A program made the translations under genes and the position numbers. Positions 16,596 to 25,121 of a DNA stretch of 55,115 nt are shown here, piece after piece. Origin of the DNA: Flavobacteriales bacterium (GTDB lineage: Bacteria > Bacteroidota > Bacteroidia > Flavobacteriales_E > Vicingaceae); the NCBI GenBank assembly GCA_905339165.1, contig CAJPFH010000009.1:1-55115 (forward strand), written 5' to 3'. Each line of letters begins with the position of its first letter. The stretch's first letter is position 1. The notes under the pieces were generated by a model. That model was not told the DNA's origin and made no database searches. It saw only the letters and a list, made by a program, of their open reading frames with translations.

Positions 16596-17414
16596 TTGAA
16601 ACAAATTATCAATCCTTCGCAACCTATAGGTATTTTCGATAGTGGAATTGGAGGTTTAACCGTAGCCTCTGCCATTAAAAAAATCCTTCCCAATGAGAAC
16701 ATTGTTTATTTTGGAGATACAGCACATTTTCCGTACGGAGAAAAATCGGAAGATTCTATAAAATTCTATGCCATAAAAATTGCCCGCTTTCTACTACAAA
16801 AAAACTGTAAGACAATAATTATTGCTTGCAATACAGCTTCTGCACATGCTTACAATGTAGTAAAAGAATTTGCCGAAAATAAAGTTGAAGTAATCAATGT
16901 AATTGACCCTATAGTTAACTACGTTTCTGCAAAAAAAGAATATAAACGCATAGGGGTAATTGGTACAAAGGGTACAATAAAGTCGAATGTTTATGAAAAT
17001 AAAATAAAACAAATATCTAAAAACATTGAAGTGGTTTCTTTGGCCACACCTTTGTTGGCCCCAATGATTGAAGAGGGTTTTTTCAATAACAATATAAGCA
17101 AAACCATAATACAATCGTATTTATCTAAGCCGCGTTTAAAAAAAATAGATTGCCTTATATTGGCCTGTACTCATTACCCACTAATAAAAAAGGAAATTAC
17201 TGATATTTATAAAAAGCAGTTTGAAATTATAGACTCAGCAGAAATTGTGGCTTTGCAAGTAAAAAATGTACTTACGCAAAAAAAACTGCTGAATAAGAAT
17301 AATGCAGGCAAACACCATTTTTATATTTCTGATTATACCCCTTCTTTCGGGAACAGTGCCTCCATGTTTTTCGGCAGCAAAATAAGCTTAAGCGAACAAA
17401 ATATCTGGATTTAA
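16596..17414 (+). CDS. murI: Glutamate racemase
   Basis: This protein has 272 residues. It converts L-glutamate to D-glutamate for peptidoglycan. Two-base racemisation uses the paired catalytic cysteines Cys78 (IIIACNTASAHAY) and Cys191 (LILACTHYPLI). The N-terminal GIFDSGIGGLTVA and FGDTAHFPYG are diagnostic. The start is TTG at 16596: no in-frame ATG lies between the upstream terminator and the conserved core. With the terminator 14 bases upstream, either read-through or a promoter embedded near the hairpin must supply transcripts. I cannot identify one. Confidence 0.96.
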   Translation: MKQIINPSQPIGIFDSGIGGLTVASAIKKILPNENIVYFGDTAHFPYGEKSEDSIKFYAIKIARFLLQKNCKTIIIACNTASAHAYNVVKEFAENKVEVINVIDPIVNYVSAKKEYKRIGVIGTKGTIKSNVYENKIKQISKNIEVVSLATPLLAPMIEEGFFNNNISKTIIQSYLSKPRLKKIDCLILACTHYPLIKKEITDIYKKQFEIIDSAEIVALQVKNVLTQKKLLNKNNAGKHHFYISDYTPSFGNSASMFFGSKISLSEQNIWI

Positions 17415-17485
17415 TTAAATCAGAAAAACATATTCTTTACCTAGTATTCGTTATATCGTAAAGATTATTTTATCATAAAGAAAAT

Positions 17486-17493
17486 TATTTTTG
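17486..17493 (+). promoter_or_regulatory. Candidate -7 box of the secreted protein gene at 17544
   Basis: TATTTTTG matches TAnnTTTG, 50 bases before the GTG start. The surrounding sequence is very AT-rich, so chance matches are likely. Confidence 0.3.
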
Positions 17494-17543
17494 AACAATT
17501 TGGTGCAAAAGTTTGTATATTAGTCGGCTATTATTTAAAAACA

Positions 17544-19784
17544 GTGCATAAGGCGAACTTATTTTTAATCTTTTTGTTGCTTCTTGCGTTTGCAAAACTT
17601 GGGGCACAAACCCGCTATTACTCACAAATGAGTGGTAATCACAATGCCAACATTTGGGATGTTGTTCCTGTTGGTACACCTGGACCGGCCGTGTTTGATA
17701 ACAATAGTACTTTTGTGATTCAAACAGGGCATATAGTTACTTTAAACTCTTCGCCTGTAACTTTAGACAGCTTAATTATTCAAACCGGAGCAAAGTTTTT
17801 CAGAAATAATACCAGCGAAGCCGCCTTGTATTACATCAATTTATGCGGAAGCATTATTTGCAACGGAGATTTTGGAAACGATGGTATTTTAGATGCCATA
17901 GGAGTAAACATACAAGCCAATAAATCACACACCATTTCCGGTACCGGAAAGTTTAACGCACTTAGAATACGAAATAGTGATGAAACCAATGATGGAGCAA
18001 CGAGAGGGAACACCACAACCACCATTGCCATGAATGTGAATTTAAGATGGACAGGAACATTAGGTGGGAGCGGGATAAATGCCCTGTATAATAACAGAGA
18101 CGCTATTTTCACATTCGATGTTATAATTAACAATGGGTGTACTTTAAACATAATTGAGCCCACCGCAGGTGCAGGTGTTGACGGGCCCGGTACAGGCACT
18201 TATGCTGCATCGCACCGAGGGGGAATATGGACCGTTAATGGGGTGTTTACCATAAACGGAAAATTATGGCTTGGTTCCAATAACACATCTAATAAACCAG
18301 TGATTGTAATAGGGAGTACCGGAGTAATGAATGTTGGGATTATAGATTACGGTACTGATAATGCTAACCAGTGTGCCCAAATGACTATCAATGGAGGGGC
18401 AACCAATGGAAGACTTAACATTATGGGGATAGGCGGAACAGGTGCTTTTTTAAATACAAATGTGGGTACTACTACATACAATTTATCCAATGCCAATTCT
18501 CAAATTGAATACTCCGGAAGTGGAGCCCAAATGGTTGAAAAATCAATAGCCTATCAAAAACTAAAAATTTCCAATACCGGAGTTAGGAGTTTAAATGGTT
18601 TTACAACAGCAAATCAATTAATTTTAGCGAATGGGGAACTAAATTTGAACGGGTATAGTTTAACCATTATATCTCCACTTACCACCGGTATAACCCGAAC
18701 AGGGGGCTATGTAAAAAGTGAGTTAACAAATAACTCCAGTAAATTGAGATGGTTTGTAAATAACACTACTGGGGCACATACTTTCCCTTTTGGAGTAAAT
18801 AATTCCATTTATATCCCTTTAACCTATAACTTGGTTAGTGGAGATGTTGATACTGTAACCATATCTACCTACGGAACCCCCACTACCAATTTGCCATGGC
18901 CCACTACGCCATCTAATGTAAACAACTTGAATAGTTTAATAGGGTTATTACCCGATAATCGTGATGCCACTGTTGATCGTTTTTGGCAAATAGGAAAATC
19001 CATTGGAGCAGGAACTCCAAGTTCTGTTACATTAACTTTTACTTATGCCTCTGCCGAATTACCTATTCCTCCTTATAATGTACCTACCGATATGCGGGCA
19101 CAACGTTATCAGAATGCTCCTACTAATAAATGGCAGTTACCATTAGCCGGACAAACCACCGGAGCAAATAGTGTAACTGTGCCTAATGTCCCTTCTGGCC
19201 AACTTGTAAATTATCCATGGGCTATAGCTAGTATTTTATCTCCCTTGCCTATTGAGCTGGTTTCTTTTGAAGCAATGGAAGAATCTCCTTATGTGAAATT
19301 ATTTTGGGCTACGCAAAGCGAAAACAATTCCAGCCATTTTATTGTACAAAAAACAGCCGATTTTGAAAAAGTATACGATACGGGAACAATTCCCGCATCG
19401 GGAAATTCTCGTACTTTGGTAAACTATAATTACACTGATAAAAACCCGTTAAACGGTAATTCGTACTACCGTCTTAAACAAGTTGATTTTGATGGCAAAA
19501 CATCTTTTTCAGATTGGATTAGCATAAATATAGGTACTATTTCTAATACTCATGCATTTATTTCAAACAATCAGGTTTACCTATCTTTAGAATCAATTAC
19601 AGAAAATATGAATTATCACATTAATGTATTTGATGTACACGGAAAACTTCTCTTTTCTACTAAACTTCAAAACCCAGAAAAGACAGTTGTTTTAAGTAAT
19701 TTGCTTTTACAACCGAATCAACTCTATTTTATATCTGTTTCGAACGAAAGTGAAGCAAAAACATTTAAATTACTTGCTAATTAA
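17544..19784 (+). CDS. Exported T9SS cargo protein, beta-rich, unknown function
   Basis: This protein has 746 residues from a GTG start that gives a perfect signal peptide (MHKANLFLIFLLLLAFAKLG then AQ). The central 500 residues are repetitive beta structure rich in Asn, Gly and Thr (G8-like or helix-like, with IICNGDFGNDGILDAIG and KLWLGSNNTSNKP). After this comes the Fn3-like module found just before T9SS tails, SPLPIELVSFEAM to YYRLKQVDFDGKTSFSDW at about residues 565-665. The last 80 residues (NYHINVFDVHGKLLFS, then PNQLYFISVSN) are a somewhat degenerate type A sorting domain. The protein is probably secreted through T9SS and surface-attached. No enzymatic motif is seen. It stands alone between murI and a lipoprotein gene. 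Confidence 0.85.
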   Translation: MHKANLFLIFLLLLAFAKLGAQTRYYSQMSGNHNANIWDVVPVGTPGPAVFDNNSTFVIQTGHIVTLNSSPVTLDSLIIQTGAKFFRNNTSEAALYYINLCGSIICNGDFGNDGILDAIGVNIQANKSHTISGTGKFNALRIRNSDETNDGATRGNTTTTIAMNVNLRWTGTLGGSGINALYNNRDAIFTFDVIINNGCTLNIIEPTAGAGVDGPGTGTYAASHRGGIWTVNGVFTINGKLWLGSNNTSNKPVIVIGSTGVMNVGIIDYGTDNANQCAQMTINGGATNGRLNIMGIGGTGAFLNTNVGTTTYNLSNANSQIEYSGSGAQMVEKSIAYQKLKISNTGVRSLNGFTTANQLILANGELNLNGYSLTIISPLTTGITRTGGYVKSELTNNSSKLRWFVNNTTGAHTFPFGVNNSIYIPLTYNLVSGDVDTVTISTYGTPTTNLPWPTTPSNVNNLNSLIGLLPDNRDATVDRFWQIGKSIGAGTPSSVTLTFTYASAELPIPPYNVPTDMRAQRYQNAPTNKWQLPLAGQTTGANSVTVPNVPSGQLVNYPWAIASILSPLPIELVSFEAMEESPYVKLFWATQSENNSSHFIVQKTADFEKVYDTGTIPASGNSRTLVNYNYTDKNPLNGNSYYRLKQVDFDGKTSFSDWISINIGTISNTHAFISNNQVYLSLESITENMNYHINVFDVHGKLLFSTKLQNPEKTVVLSNLLLQPNQLYFISVSNESEAKTFKLLAN

Positions 19785-19809
19785 TGTTTTTTAACTTACG
19801 TTTTTGTTT

Positions 19810-19817
19810 TATATTTG
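19810..19817 (+). promoter_or_regulatory. Candidate -7 box of the lipoprotein gene at 19855
   Basis: TATATTTG matches TAnnTTTG and sits 37 bases before the ATG at 19855 but after the in-frame ATG at 19804. It supports the shorter lipoprotein start. Confidence 0.4.
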
Positions 19818-19854
19818 GCATTGGATTTGCCTTTGTATTAATAAATCAAAACGT

Positions 19855-21009
19855 ATGAATAAATTAATTACTCTGCTTTTAGTTGCTGTTTTATTAAGTT
19901 CTTGTACATCGTCTAAAAAAATGCTGATGAAAGGCCGCTATGATGCTGCTATGCAGAAATCGGCAAGAAAAATAAAAAAGAAACCTACCAAAATAAAAGA
20001 AATAGATGTTTTTTATGAGGCTTATACTACAGCTAATAAGCAATCTCGCGAACGGGTAGATTTTTTAAGAAAAGAAGGAAACCCCGCTAATAACAGCGAA
20101 ATATACAATCAACTTTCCATGATAAAATCCAGGCAAGAGTTAGCTAAAAGTCTTCCTGCTATTGGTATTAATTTTCAATTCGAAGATATTGATAATGAAT
20201 TAATAGAATCTAAAAACAAAGCCGCAGAATATTCTTATGCCCGAGGAGAACAACTCCTTCAAAAAGGTGACCGTATGAATGCCAGAGAAGCCTATGGGGA
20301 ATTTATTAAGGTAAAAGGATTAATTTCAAATTATAAAGACGTTGACGAAAAAATAAAGCACGCTCAATGGTTAGGTACAAGTAATGCATTATTTATGATG
20401 CGAAATAATTCAGGAGCTATTTTACCTCTGGGCTTTTGGGAAGAAATGAAAAAAATTACCATTAAGGAATTAAACACGCAATGGATTAACTATGATAATG
20501 TGCAGGATACCACTAAATACTATGACTACTATATTATTTTAAATATTAAAATTATTGATGTAGGTCCCGAACTTGTAAAAGAAAACACTTTTACCGAAAG
20601 CAAACAAGTGCAAGATGGTTTCGAATATGTTTTAGATGGAAAAGGAAATGTTAAAAAAGATTCACTTGGCAATGATATTAAAAAGCCAAAATACAAAACT
20701 ATCACTTGTACTGTTTTAGAGGTAGCTCAGAAAAAAGTTGCGAAAGTAGCAGGAACACTAGATTATATCTCAAATTCCGATAACCAGCTTATAAAAAGTG
20801 AAAACGTAATGGCAGATACTTTTTTTGATAATGTGGTTTCAAAGATTGTTGCCGGAGATGCAGCTGCATTGAAACCTGAAACAGCCAAAAGATTGGGAGG
20901 TCAGCCCATGCCCTTCCCTCCCGACCCTGATATGCTTTTACGATCTGCCGCTACAGTAAAGGACATAAGTAAAAATATTATTTGGAACAATAAAGCTATT
21001 TTGAAATAA
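19855..21009 (+). CDS. Hypothetical lipoprotein, helical repeat-like
   Basis: This protein has 384 residues. The ATG at 19855 gives a type II signal with lipobox MNKLITLLLVAVLLSSC, lipidated Cys17. The longer open frame to 19804 would bury this signal, so I reject it. Residues 20-170 are Lys-rich helices with a TPR-like look (KGRYDAAMQKSARKIKKKP, YARGEQLLQKGDRMNAREAYGEF). Residues 200-330 look like beta strands with a DUF-like domain (YYDYYIILNIKIIDVG). I do not recognise a named family. It should sit in the outer or inner membrane facing the periplasm. It ends 1 bp before the convergent DUF5686 gene, and its terminator lies inside that gene. Confidence 0.85.
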   Translation: MNKLITLLLVAVLLSSCTSSKKMLMKGRYDAAMQKSARKIKKKPTKIKEIDVFYEAYTTANKQSRERVDFLRKEGNPANNSEIYNQLSMIKSRQELAKSLPAIGINFQFEDIDNELIESKNKAAEYSYARGEQLLQKGDRMNAREAYGEFIKVKGLISNYKDVDEKIKHAQWLGTSNALFMMRNNSGAILPLGFWEEMKKITIKELNTQWINYDNVQDTTKYYDYYIILNIKIIDVGPELVKENTFTESKQVQDGFEYVLDGKGNVKKDSLGNDIKKPKYKTITCTVLEVAQKKVAKVAGTLDYISNSDNQLIKSENVMADTFFDNVVSKIVAGDAAALKPETAKRLGGQPMPFPPDPDMLLRSAATVKDISKNIIWNNKAILK

Positions 21010-21010
21010 G

Positions 21011-23449
21011 CTATAGACTTAGAGTGAGCGATAATTTAACAGCCGTATTTTCGGCTGTTTTTTGTTTTGTATAGGGACCAAAACGATAAAAACCGGAGAT
21101 GCCAAATCCGCTGAAACCTATTTTTAAGATATTATCTATTATAATTCCGCCTTCGTAGTACCCTTTTTCCATGGTATTAAAAGAAATGTTTTTATGATTG
21201 TTTGTTCCAGTTAAAGTACCCCATCCAGCCGAAATACTACTTGTAAATTTAGGTTCAAAATGTTTTGTTTTTAAGAGCAAACTACCAAAGCTATGTCGGT
21301 AATGTAACGAAGCATACCGATTACTTAAAAATTCATTAGGGTGCATGGTTTCAAAAGTATTGGCTGTGGAAACTGAAAAATTTTCAAAGGTTCCTCTGGT
21401 ATTGTAAAGCAGTGTATATGGCACATTAGAGTTTGTATAACCTGCAAGGAACGTAAAATTACTTCGGCCCATATTTTTTATAAAAAAACCTTTGTCGGCT
21501 CTAAGGTCAATTCGTTGATAATAATTGGTTTTTAAATCGTTTCTAAGTCCGTACCCGTAGCGAACTCTTATTACAGGAAATTTTCCGGGTATAGGAAATA
21601 TTCCTAAAGGGGTTTTTGCCAATTTTTCTTTAAATGCAAAGCGAGTGTCTATTCCAGTTTCGTAAAAATGGTAGAGGTAATTCAGATAATTTACATCTGG
21701 ATTTAAATGGATATCGTAAAAATAAGCGTTGGTTATCTCTCTGTATTGCTCATTTGCAAATAGGTTTATTTTCCAATAGCGTAAAAAACGGAAAGAATAT
21801 ACAGCCTCTGTTTTTATGTTTCTATCCATGCGGTTTACAAATAATATTCTGTATGATTCGCTAGAATTTAGGGGTATTTTAAAATTATAGAAAGATATTC
21901 CTCCGCTTTCCACCACATCTTCTTGGTACGAAACACGAAGATTCATATCTATTGATTTGGCAATAAAAATAGAAGCATCACAACCAAGCTTCCATTCTTT
22001 GTCTTTAATCCCGTAAGCAACATATCCGCCTAAAGTGGCAGCTTGGGTAATTTTTTCGTTGGTATGGATACCCATTCCAAGGCGTGTGCCCTCGTAACCG
22101 TTGTAGTTTATTATTTTATCTATATCTATACTCAATGGACCGAAAGGAATTTGTCCGTTTACCAAAGAGGTGTAGGTTTTAAGTTTTAAATCTAATTTTT
22201 CCGCTTTACCAATGCTATCTATTACATGGTAGGTTTTTGTTTCTTTTTCGGTTAAACTATCGGGGCGATATTGATTCCAAAAAGATTCCTCAACTTTATG
22301 GGCATTTGATGAAACTTCAAGTTCTACGTTTTTGATTTCTTTTTTAGAAATACCCGGATTAATCTTTATGTTGGTAAGGTATGCCCAACCCATACCTACT
22401 AAATTGGTATTATTTACTTTTAAAAAATCAAAATTCATGCTGGTATTCAACTGAACGGGAAACCACTGAGTGTTATCAATTTTCTGATATTGTTGCCGTA
22501 TAGAAATCTGTATTCCTCCTTTTCTTTCAAAAGGCTCTGCCATCACATTTTTCAGGGCGTATCCATCGGTGTGTATGTATAATAAACCTTTCATTCCTTC
22601 TATGTTTTTATTTTTTTTTGGCTGAAAGGATATGATGAAAATACTATCGTTATTATCATACAAAGTATCTTCCAATATAAAAAGATATTTACTTGTGCTG
22701 CCGGGAGTAATAGGGCTTAAATATTTATAGTCGAGCAGAGAAATATAATCGTTGTAGAAAGAGAAAGATTGTAACTGTGTGCCTAATAAGGAGAATACAG
22801 GATTTGTAAACCCAGAAACCCTATTGGCTATAATTTTTTCGTAGTTTTTTGCAGGAGGCATAAACTTTCTCTCACTTACCGATTCGGTTAAAAACAAGTG
22901 TTGTTTTTCAAAAAAAGCTATTTCTTTTTGACTCGAAGAATCTAACTGTGCTAATTTTTCGGGGTTATTTAACAAGGTGCTGTCTGTGTTGCCGGTAAAA
23001 ATGAGTTTATTATAACTTGTGTAAGAGAAGGAGCAGGCTTTTTCGGGGTTATTTATTTTACGGTTTTCTATTACTTTGTTTATAATACGATGGGCAGGAT
23101 TTTCGCCCGGAAGTACCACTAACTCTTTTAATAAGTAACTAGTGGGTACTAAATAAACAATCATTTCTTGTTTGTCTGAAACTTGTATTTCTTGCTTTTC
23201 ATAACCTATGTAGGATAAAATAATGGTGTTAAAAGCCGTATTACTTTTAATTAAAAAACGGCCTTCTACATCGGTATACATACCAATCGGAGCATCTTTT
23301 ACTGCAACCGTAACAAAAGAGAGAGGCTCTTTGGTATATTTATCAAACACCCTTCCTTTTATTTGAGTTTGGGCAAAAAGAGTGTAGGAATTTATTAAAA
23401 AGAATATTCCTGCAAAAAATTGGCATATCAATTTTAGATTTGAAATCAT
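21011..23449 (-). CDS. DUF5686 outer-membrane protein with carboxypeptidase-like domain
   Basis: This protein has 812 residues. Signal peptide MISNLKLICQFFAGIFFLIN, cleaved after the Gln of LFAQ. Residues about 28-115 are a CarboxypepD_reg-like domain (IKGRVFDKYTKEPLSFVTVAV, TDVEGRFLI, SYIGYEKQEI). DUF5686 follows, starting at AHRIINKVIENRKINNPEK and ending in a C-terminal barrel. This family is almost limited to Bacteroidota. Its exact role is unknown, but the plan resembles TonB-less outer-membrane transport or assembly proteins. The gene is divergent from the radical SAM gene with only 12 bp between start codons, and its 3' coding end contains the terminator of the convergent lipoprotein gene. 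Confidence 0.9.
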   Translation of the reverse strand: MISNLKLICQFFAGIFFLINSYTLFAQTQIKGRVFDKYTKEPLSFVTVAVKDAPIGMYTDVEGRFLIKSNTAFNTIILSYIGYEKQEIQVSDKQEMIVYLVPTSYLLKELVVLPGENPAHRIINKVIENRKINNPEKACSFSYTSYNKLIFTGNTDSTLLNNPEKLAQLDSSSQKEIAFFEKQHLFLTESVSERKFMPPAKNYEKIIANRVSGFTNPVFSLLGTQLQSFSFYNDYISLLDYKYLSPITPGSTSKYLFILEDTLYDNNDSIFIISFQPKKNKNIEGMKGLLYIHTDGYALKNVMAEPFERKGGIQISIRQQYQKIDNTQWFPVQLNTSMNFDFLKVNNTNLVGMGWAYLTNIKINPGISKKEIKNVELEVSSNAHKVEESFWNQYRPDSLTEKETKTYHVIDSIGKAEKLDLKLKTYTSLVNGQIPFGPLSIDIDKIINYNGYEGTRLGMGIHTNEKITQAATLGGYVAYGIKDKEWKLGCDASIFIAKSIDMNLRVSYQEDVVESGGISFYNFKIPLNSSESYRILFVNRMDRNIKTEAVYSFRFLRYWKINLFANEQYREITNAYFYDIHLNPDVNYLNYLYHFYETGIDTRFAFKEKLAKTPLGIFPIPGKFPVIRVRYGYGLRNDLKTNYYQRIDLRADKGFFIKNMGRSNFTFLAGYTNSNVPYTLLYNTRGTFENFSVSTANTFETMHPNEFLSNRYASLHYRHSFGSLLLKTKHFEPKFTSSISAGWGTLTGTNNHKNISFNTMEKGYYEGGIIIDNILKIGFSGFGISGFYRFGPYTKQKTAENTAVKLSLTLSL
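21038..21063 (+). terminator. Terminator of the lipoprotein gene, inside the opposing DUF5686 CDS
   Basis: AACAGCCG and CGGCTGTT form an 8-bp perfect stem with a 6-base loop, followed by a T run on the plus strand. It lies 28 bases past the lipoprotein stop, wholly within codons for the C-terminal KTAENTAVK region of the DUF5686 protein. On the minus strand no T run follows, so it should act in one direction only. Confidence 0.8.
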
Positions 23450-23456
23450 ACCTTTG
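23449..23456 (+). promoter_or_regulatory. -7 box abutting the radical SAM start
   Basis: TACCTTTG matches TAnnTTTG and ends 5 bases before the ATG at 23462. It overlaps the start codon of the divergent DUF5686 gene by one base. Transcription would begin at or just after the ATG, giving a leaderless mRNA if the annotated start is right. Confidence 0.4.
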
Positions 23457-23461
23457 GAACG

Positions 23462-24484
23462 ATGCTTTTTTACTTAAAAAACGGTTTTTTCTTTTTAAAA
23501 ATTATTACTCTCAAACGTCTAAGCAATATTATTAAAATATTGACTAGTTATCTTTTTTCAAAATGGTTTGGAAGAAATTTGCAATGGGGTTTTCCTCTAG
23601 CAATAGCCATAGAGCCTACTACCGCTTGTAATTTGCAATGCCCCGAATGCCCTAGTGGATTGAAAAAGTTTACAAGAAACACAGGGAATATTAAACTCGA
23701 AATGTTTAAAAAAGTAGTAGATGAAGTATATAAACAGAGTCTTTATTTAACTTTTTATTTTCAGGGAGAACCTTACATCCACCCACAATTTCTAGAGATG
23801 GTATCTTATGCCTCATCTAAAAATATTTATACAACCACCTCAACCAATGCACATTTTATAGATAGTGAAACAGCAAAAAAAACGGTTTTGTCAGGTCTTC
23901 ATCGTATTATTATTTCTATCGATGGAACTACGCAGGATGTGTATGAGCAATATCGTAAGGGCGGAAGTTTAGAAAAAGTGTTAGAGGGCACTAAAAACAT
24001 CCTCTATTGGAAAAAAAAATTGAATCGTATTTATCCTTTAGTTTATTTTCAGTTTTTAGTTGTAAAACCCAATGAACATCAAATAGACGAAATAAAAAAA
24101 ATAGCACAACAAATAGGGATTAATAAAATACTTTTCAAAACAGCTCAGCTATATCAGTTTCAAAACGGTAACCCACTAATGCCAGAAAACGAGAAGTTTT
24201 CCCGATATCAAAAAACAATACAAGGCACATATCAACTCAAAAATAAATTAAGAAATCATTGCTGGAAACTTTGGCACAGCTGCGTTATTACTTGGGATGG
24301 AAATGTGGTGCCTTGTTGTTTCGATAAAGATGCGGTACATGTAATGGGGAGTATTGCCAATGATACTTTAGAAAAAATTTGGCAAAGCCTTGCCTACAAT
24401 AAATTCAGAAACCAATTGCTGCATTCTAGAAAAGAAATAGATATTTGTAAAAATTGTTCAGAAGGTACAAATATTTGGGCATAA
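23462..24484 (+). CDS. Radical SAM/SPASM domain enzyme
   Basis: This protein has 340 residues. The radical SAM cluster is bound by Cys56, Cys60 and Cys63 (TTACNLQCPECPSG). The core continues with FYFQGEPYIHP and RIIISIDGTTQDVYEQYR. The C-terminal SPASM region (HCWKLWHSCVITWDGNVVPC, then CFDKD; later ICKNCSEG) holds auxiliary iron-sulfur cluster cysteines. I recognise this as a conserved Bacteroidota enzyme of the SPASM group, which includes peptide-modifying and other maturases. Its substrate is unknown. I see no obvious precursor peptide beside it; the next gene is a small barrel protein 30 bp downstream. The ATG at 23462 is kept because homologues have a similar N-terminal extension. Confidence 0.9.
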   Translation: MLFYLKNGFFFLKIITLKRLSNIIKILTSYLFSKWFGRNLQWGFPLAIAIEPTTACNLQCPECPSGLKKFTRNTGNIKLEMFKKVVDEVYKQSLYLTFYFQGEPYIHPQFLEMVSYASSKNIYTTTSTNAHFIDSETAKKTVLSGLHRIIISIDGTTQDVYEQYRKGGSLEKVLEGTKNILYWKKKLNRIYPLVYFQFLVVKPNEHQIDEIKKIAQQIGINKILFKTAQLYQFQNGNPLMPENEKFSRYQKTIQGTYQLKNKLRNHCWKLWHSCVITWDGNVVPCCFDKDAVHVMGSIANDTLEKIWQSLAYNKFRNQLLHSRKEIDICKNCSEGTNIWA

Positions 24485-24514
24485 ATATTGTGCTACACTC
24501 AAAAAATAGTTAAC

Positions 24515-25117
24515 ATGAAAAATTTCATAACTCTTATGGCTCTTTTTTCTATTTGGATATCGGCTTTTTCCCAATACACAAACGATGTTTCGGATGTACA
24601 GATAGAAAAATCGCCTAAAAATATAATTACTATTTCTCCGCTCGGATTTATTAATAAAGCCCGTATGAAGGTTGAAAGAGGTATCGGAAATTATTTCTCG
24701 GTAGGAGTTATTGGTTCATACTATTATGGGGTTTTTCCGGGGTATCAAATTTCTCCTTTTGTACGGGTTTATCCCACAGGAGAGGGATTAAATGGTTTAT
24801 ACCTCTACGTAAAAGGGGTATACGGTAATCATTCCCCCATCTACCAAATAACAGACCCCTATCAGCATTCCATACTAAGAATTACCAATCCTTTTGAAAG
24901 TACTGGATTGGGTACCGGATTGGGTGTGCAGGTTCTTTCCGGGAAAAATAAAAGTGTAGCAGTTGATTTTTCGATGGGAGTAAAATTTATGACCCCTGCC
25001 AGGTATATTTTTGACGATTATTATGTTGTAACAGGAGCTTTAACTAATGCTGTTTATTATACCACAGGCCCTGGTTCTTATTTTGATGGATTTATTGGAG
25101 TAGGCGTTGCTTTTTAA
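24515..25117 (+). CDS. Small outer-membrane beta-barrel protein, DUF3575-like
   Basis: This protein has 200 residues from the ATG at 24515, which puts a signal peptide at the N-terminus (MKNFITLMALFSIWISAF then SQ). The mature part alternates hydrophobic and polar residues over eight or so strands (ITISPLGFINKARMKVERGI, FVRVYPTGEG, YLYVKGVYG, DGFIGVGVAF) and ends in Phe, as barrel proteins do. This resembles the DUF3575/porin-like family of small Bacteroidota barrels. Ligand or function is unknown. It lies 30 bp after the radical SAM gene, probably in the same transcript, and ends 4 bp from the convergent dxr. Confidence 0.8.
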   Translation: MKNFITLMALFSIWISAFSQYTNDVSDVQIEKSPKNIITISPLGFINKARMKVERGIGNYFSVGVIGSYYYGVFPGYQISPFVRVYPTGEGLNGLYLYVKGVYGNHSPIYQITDPYQHSILRITNPFESTGLGTGLGVQVLSGKNKSVAVDFSMGVKFMTPARYIFDDYYVVTGALTNAVYYTTGPGSYFDGFIGVGVAF

Positions 25118-25121
25118 AAAA

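Noticed and set aside
19804..19854. Earlier ATG of the lipoprotein frame
   Set aside because: It places residues before the lipobox signal and lies upstream of a -7 box.
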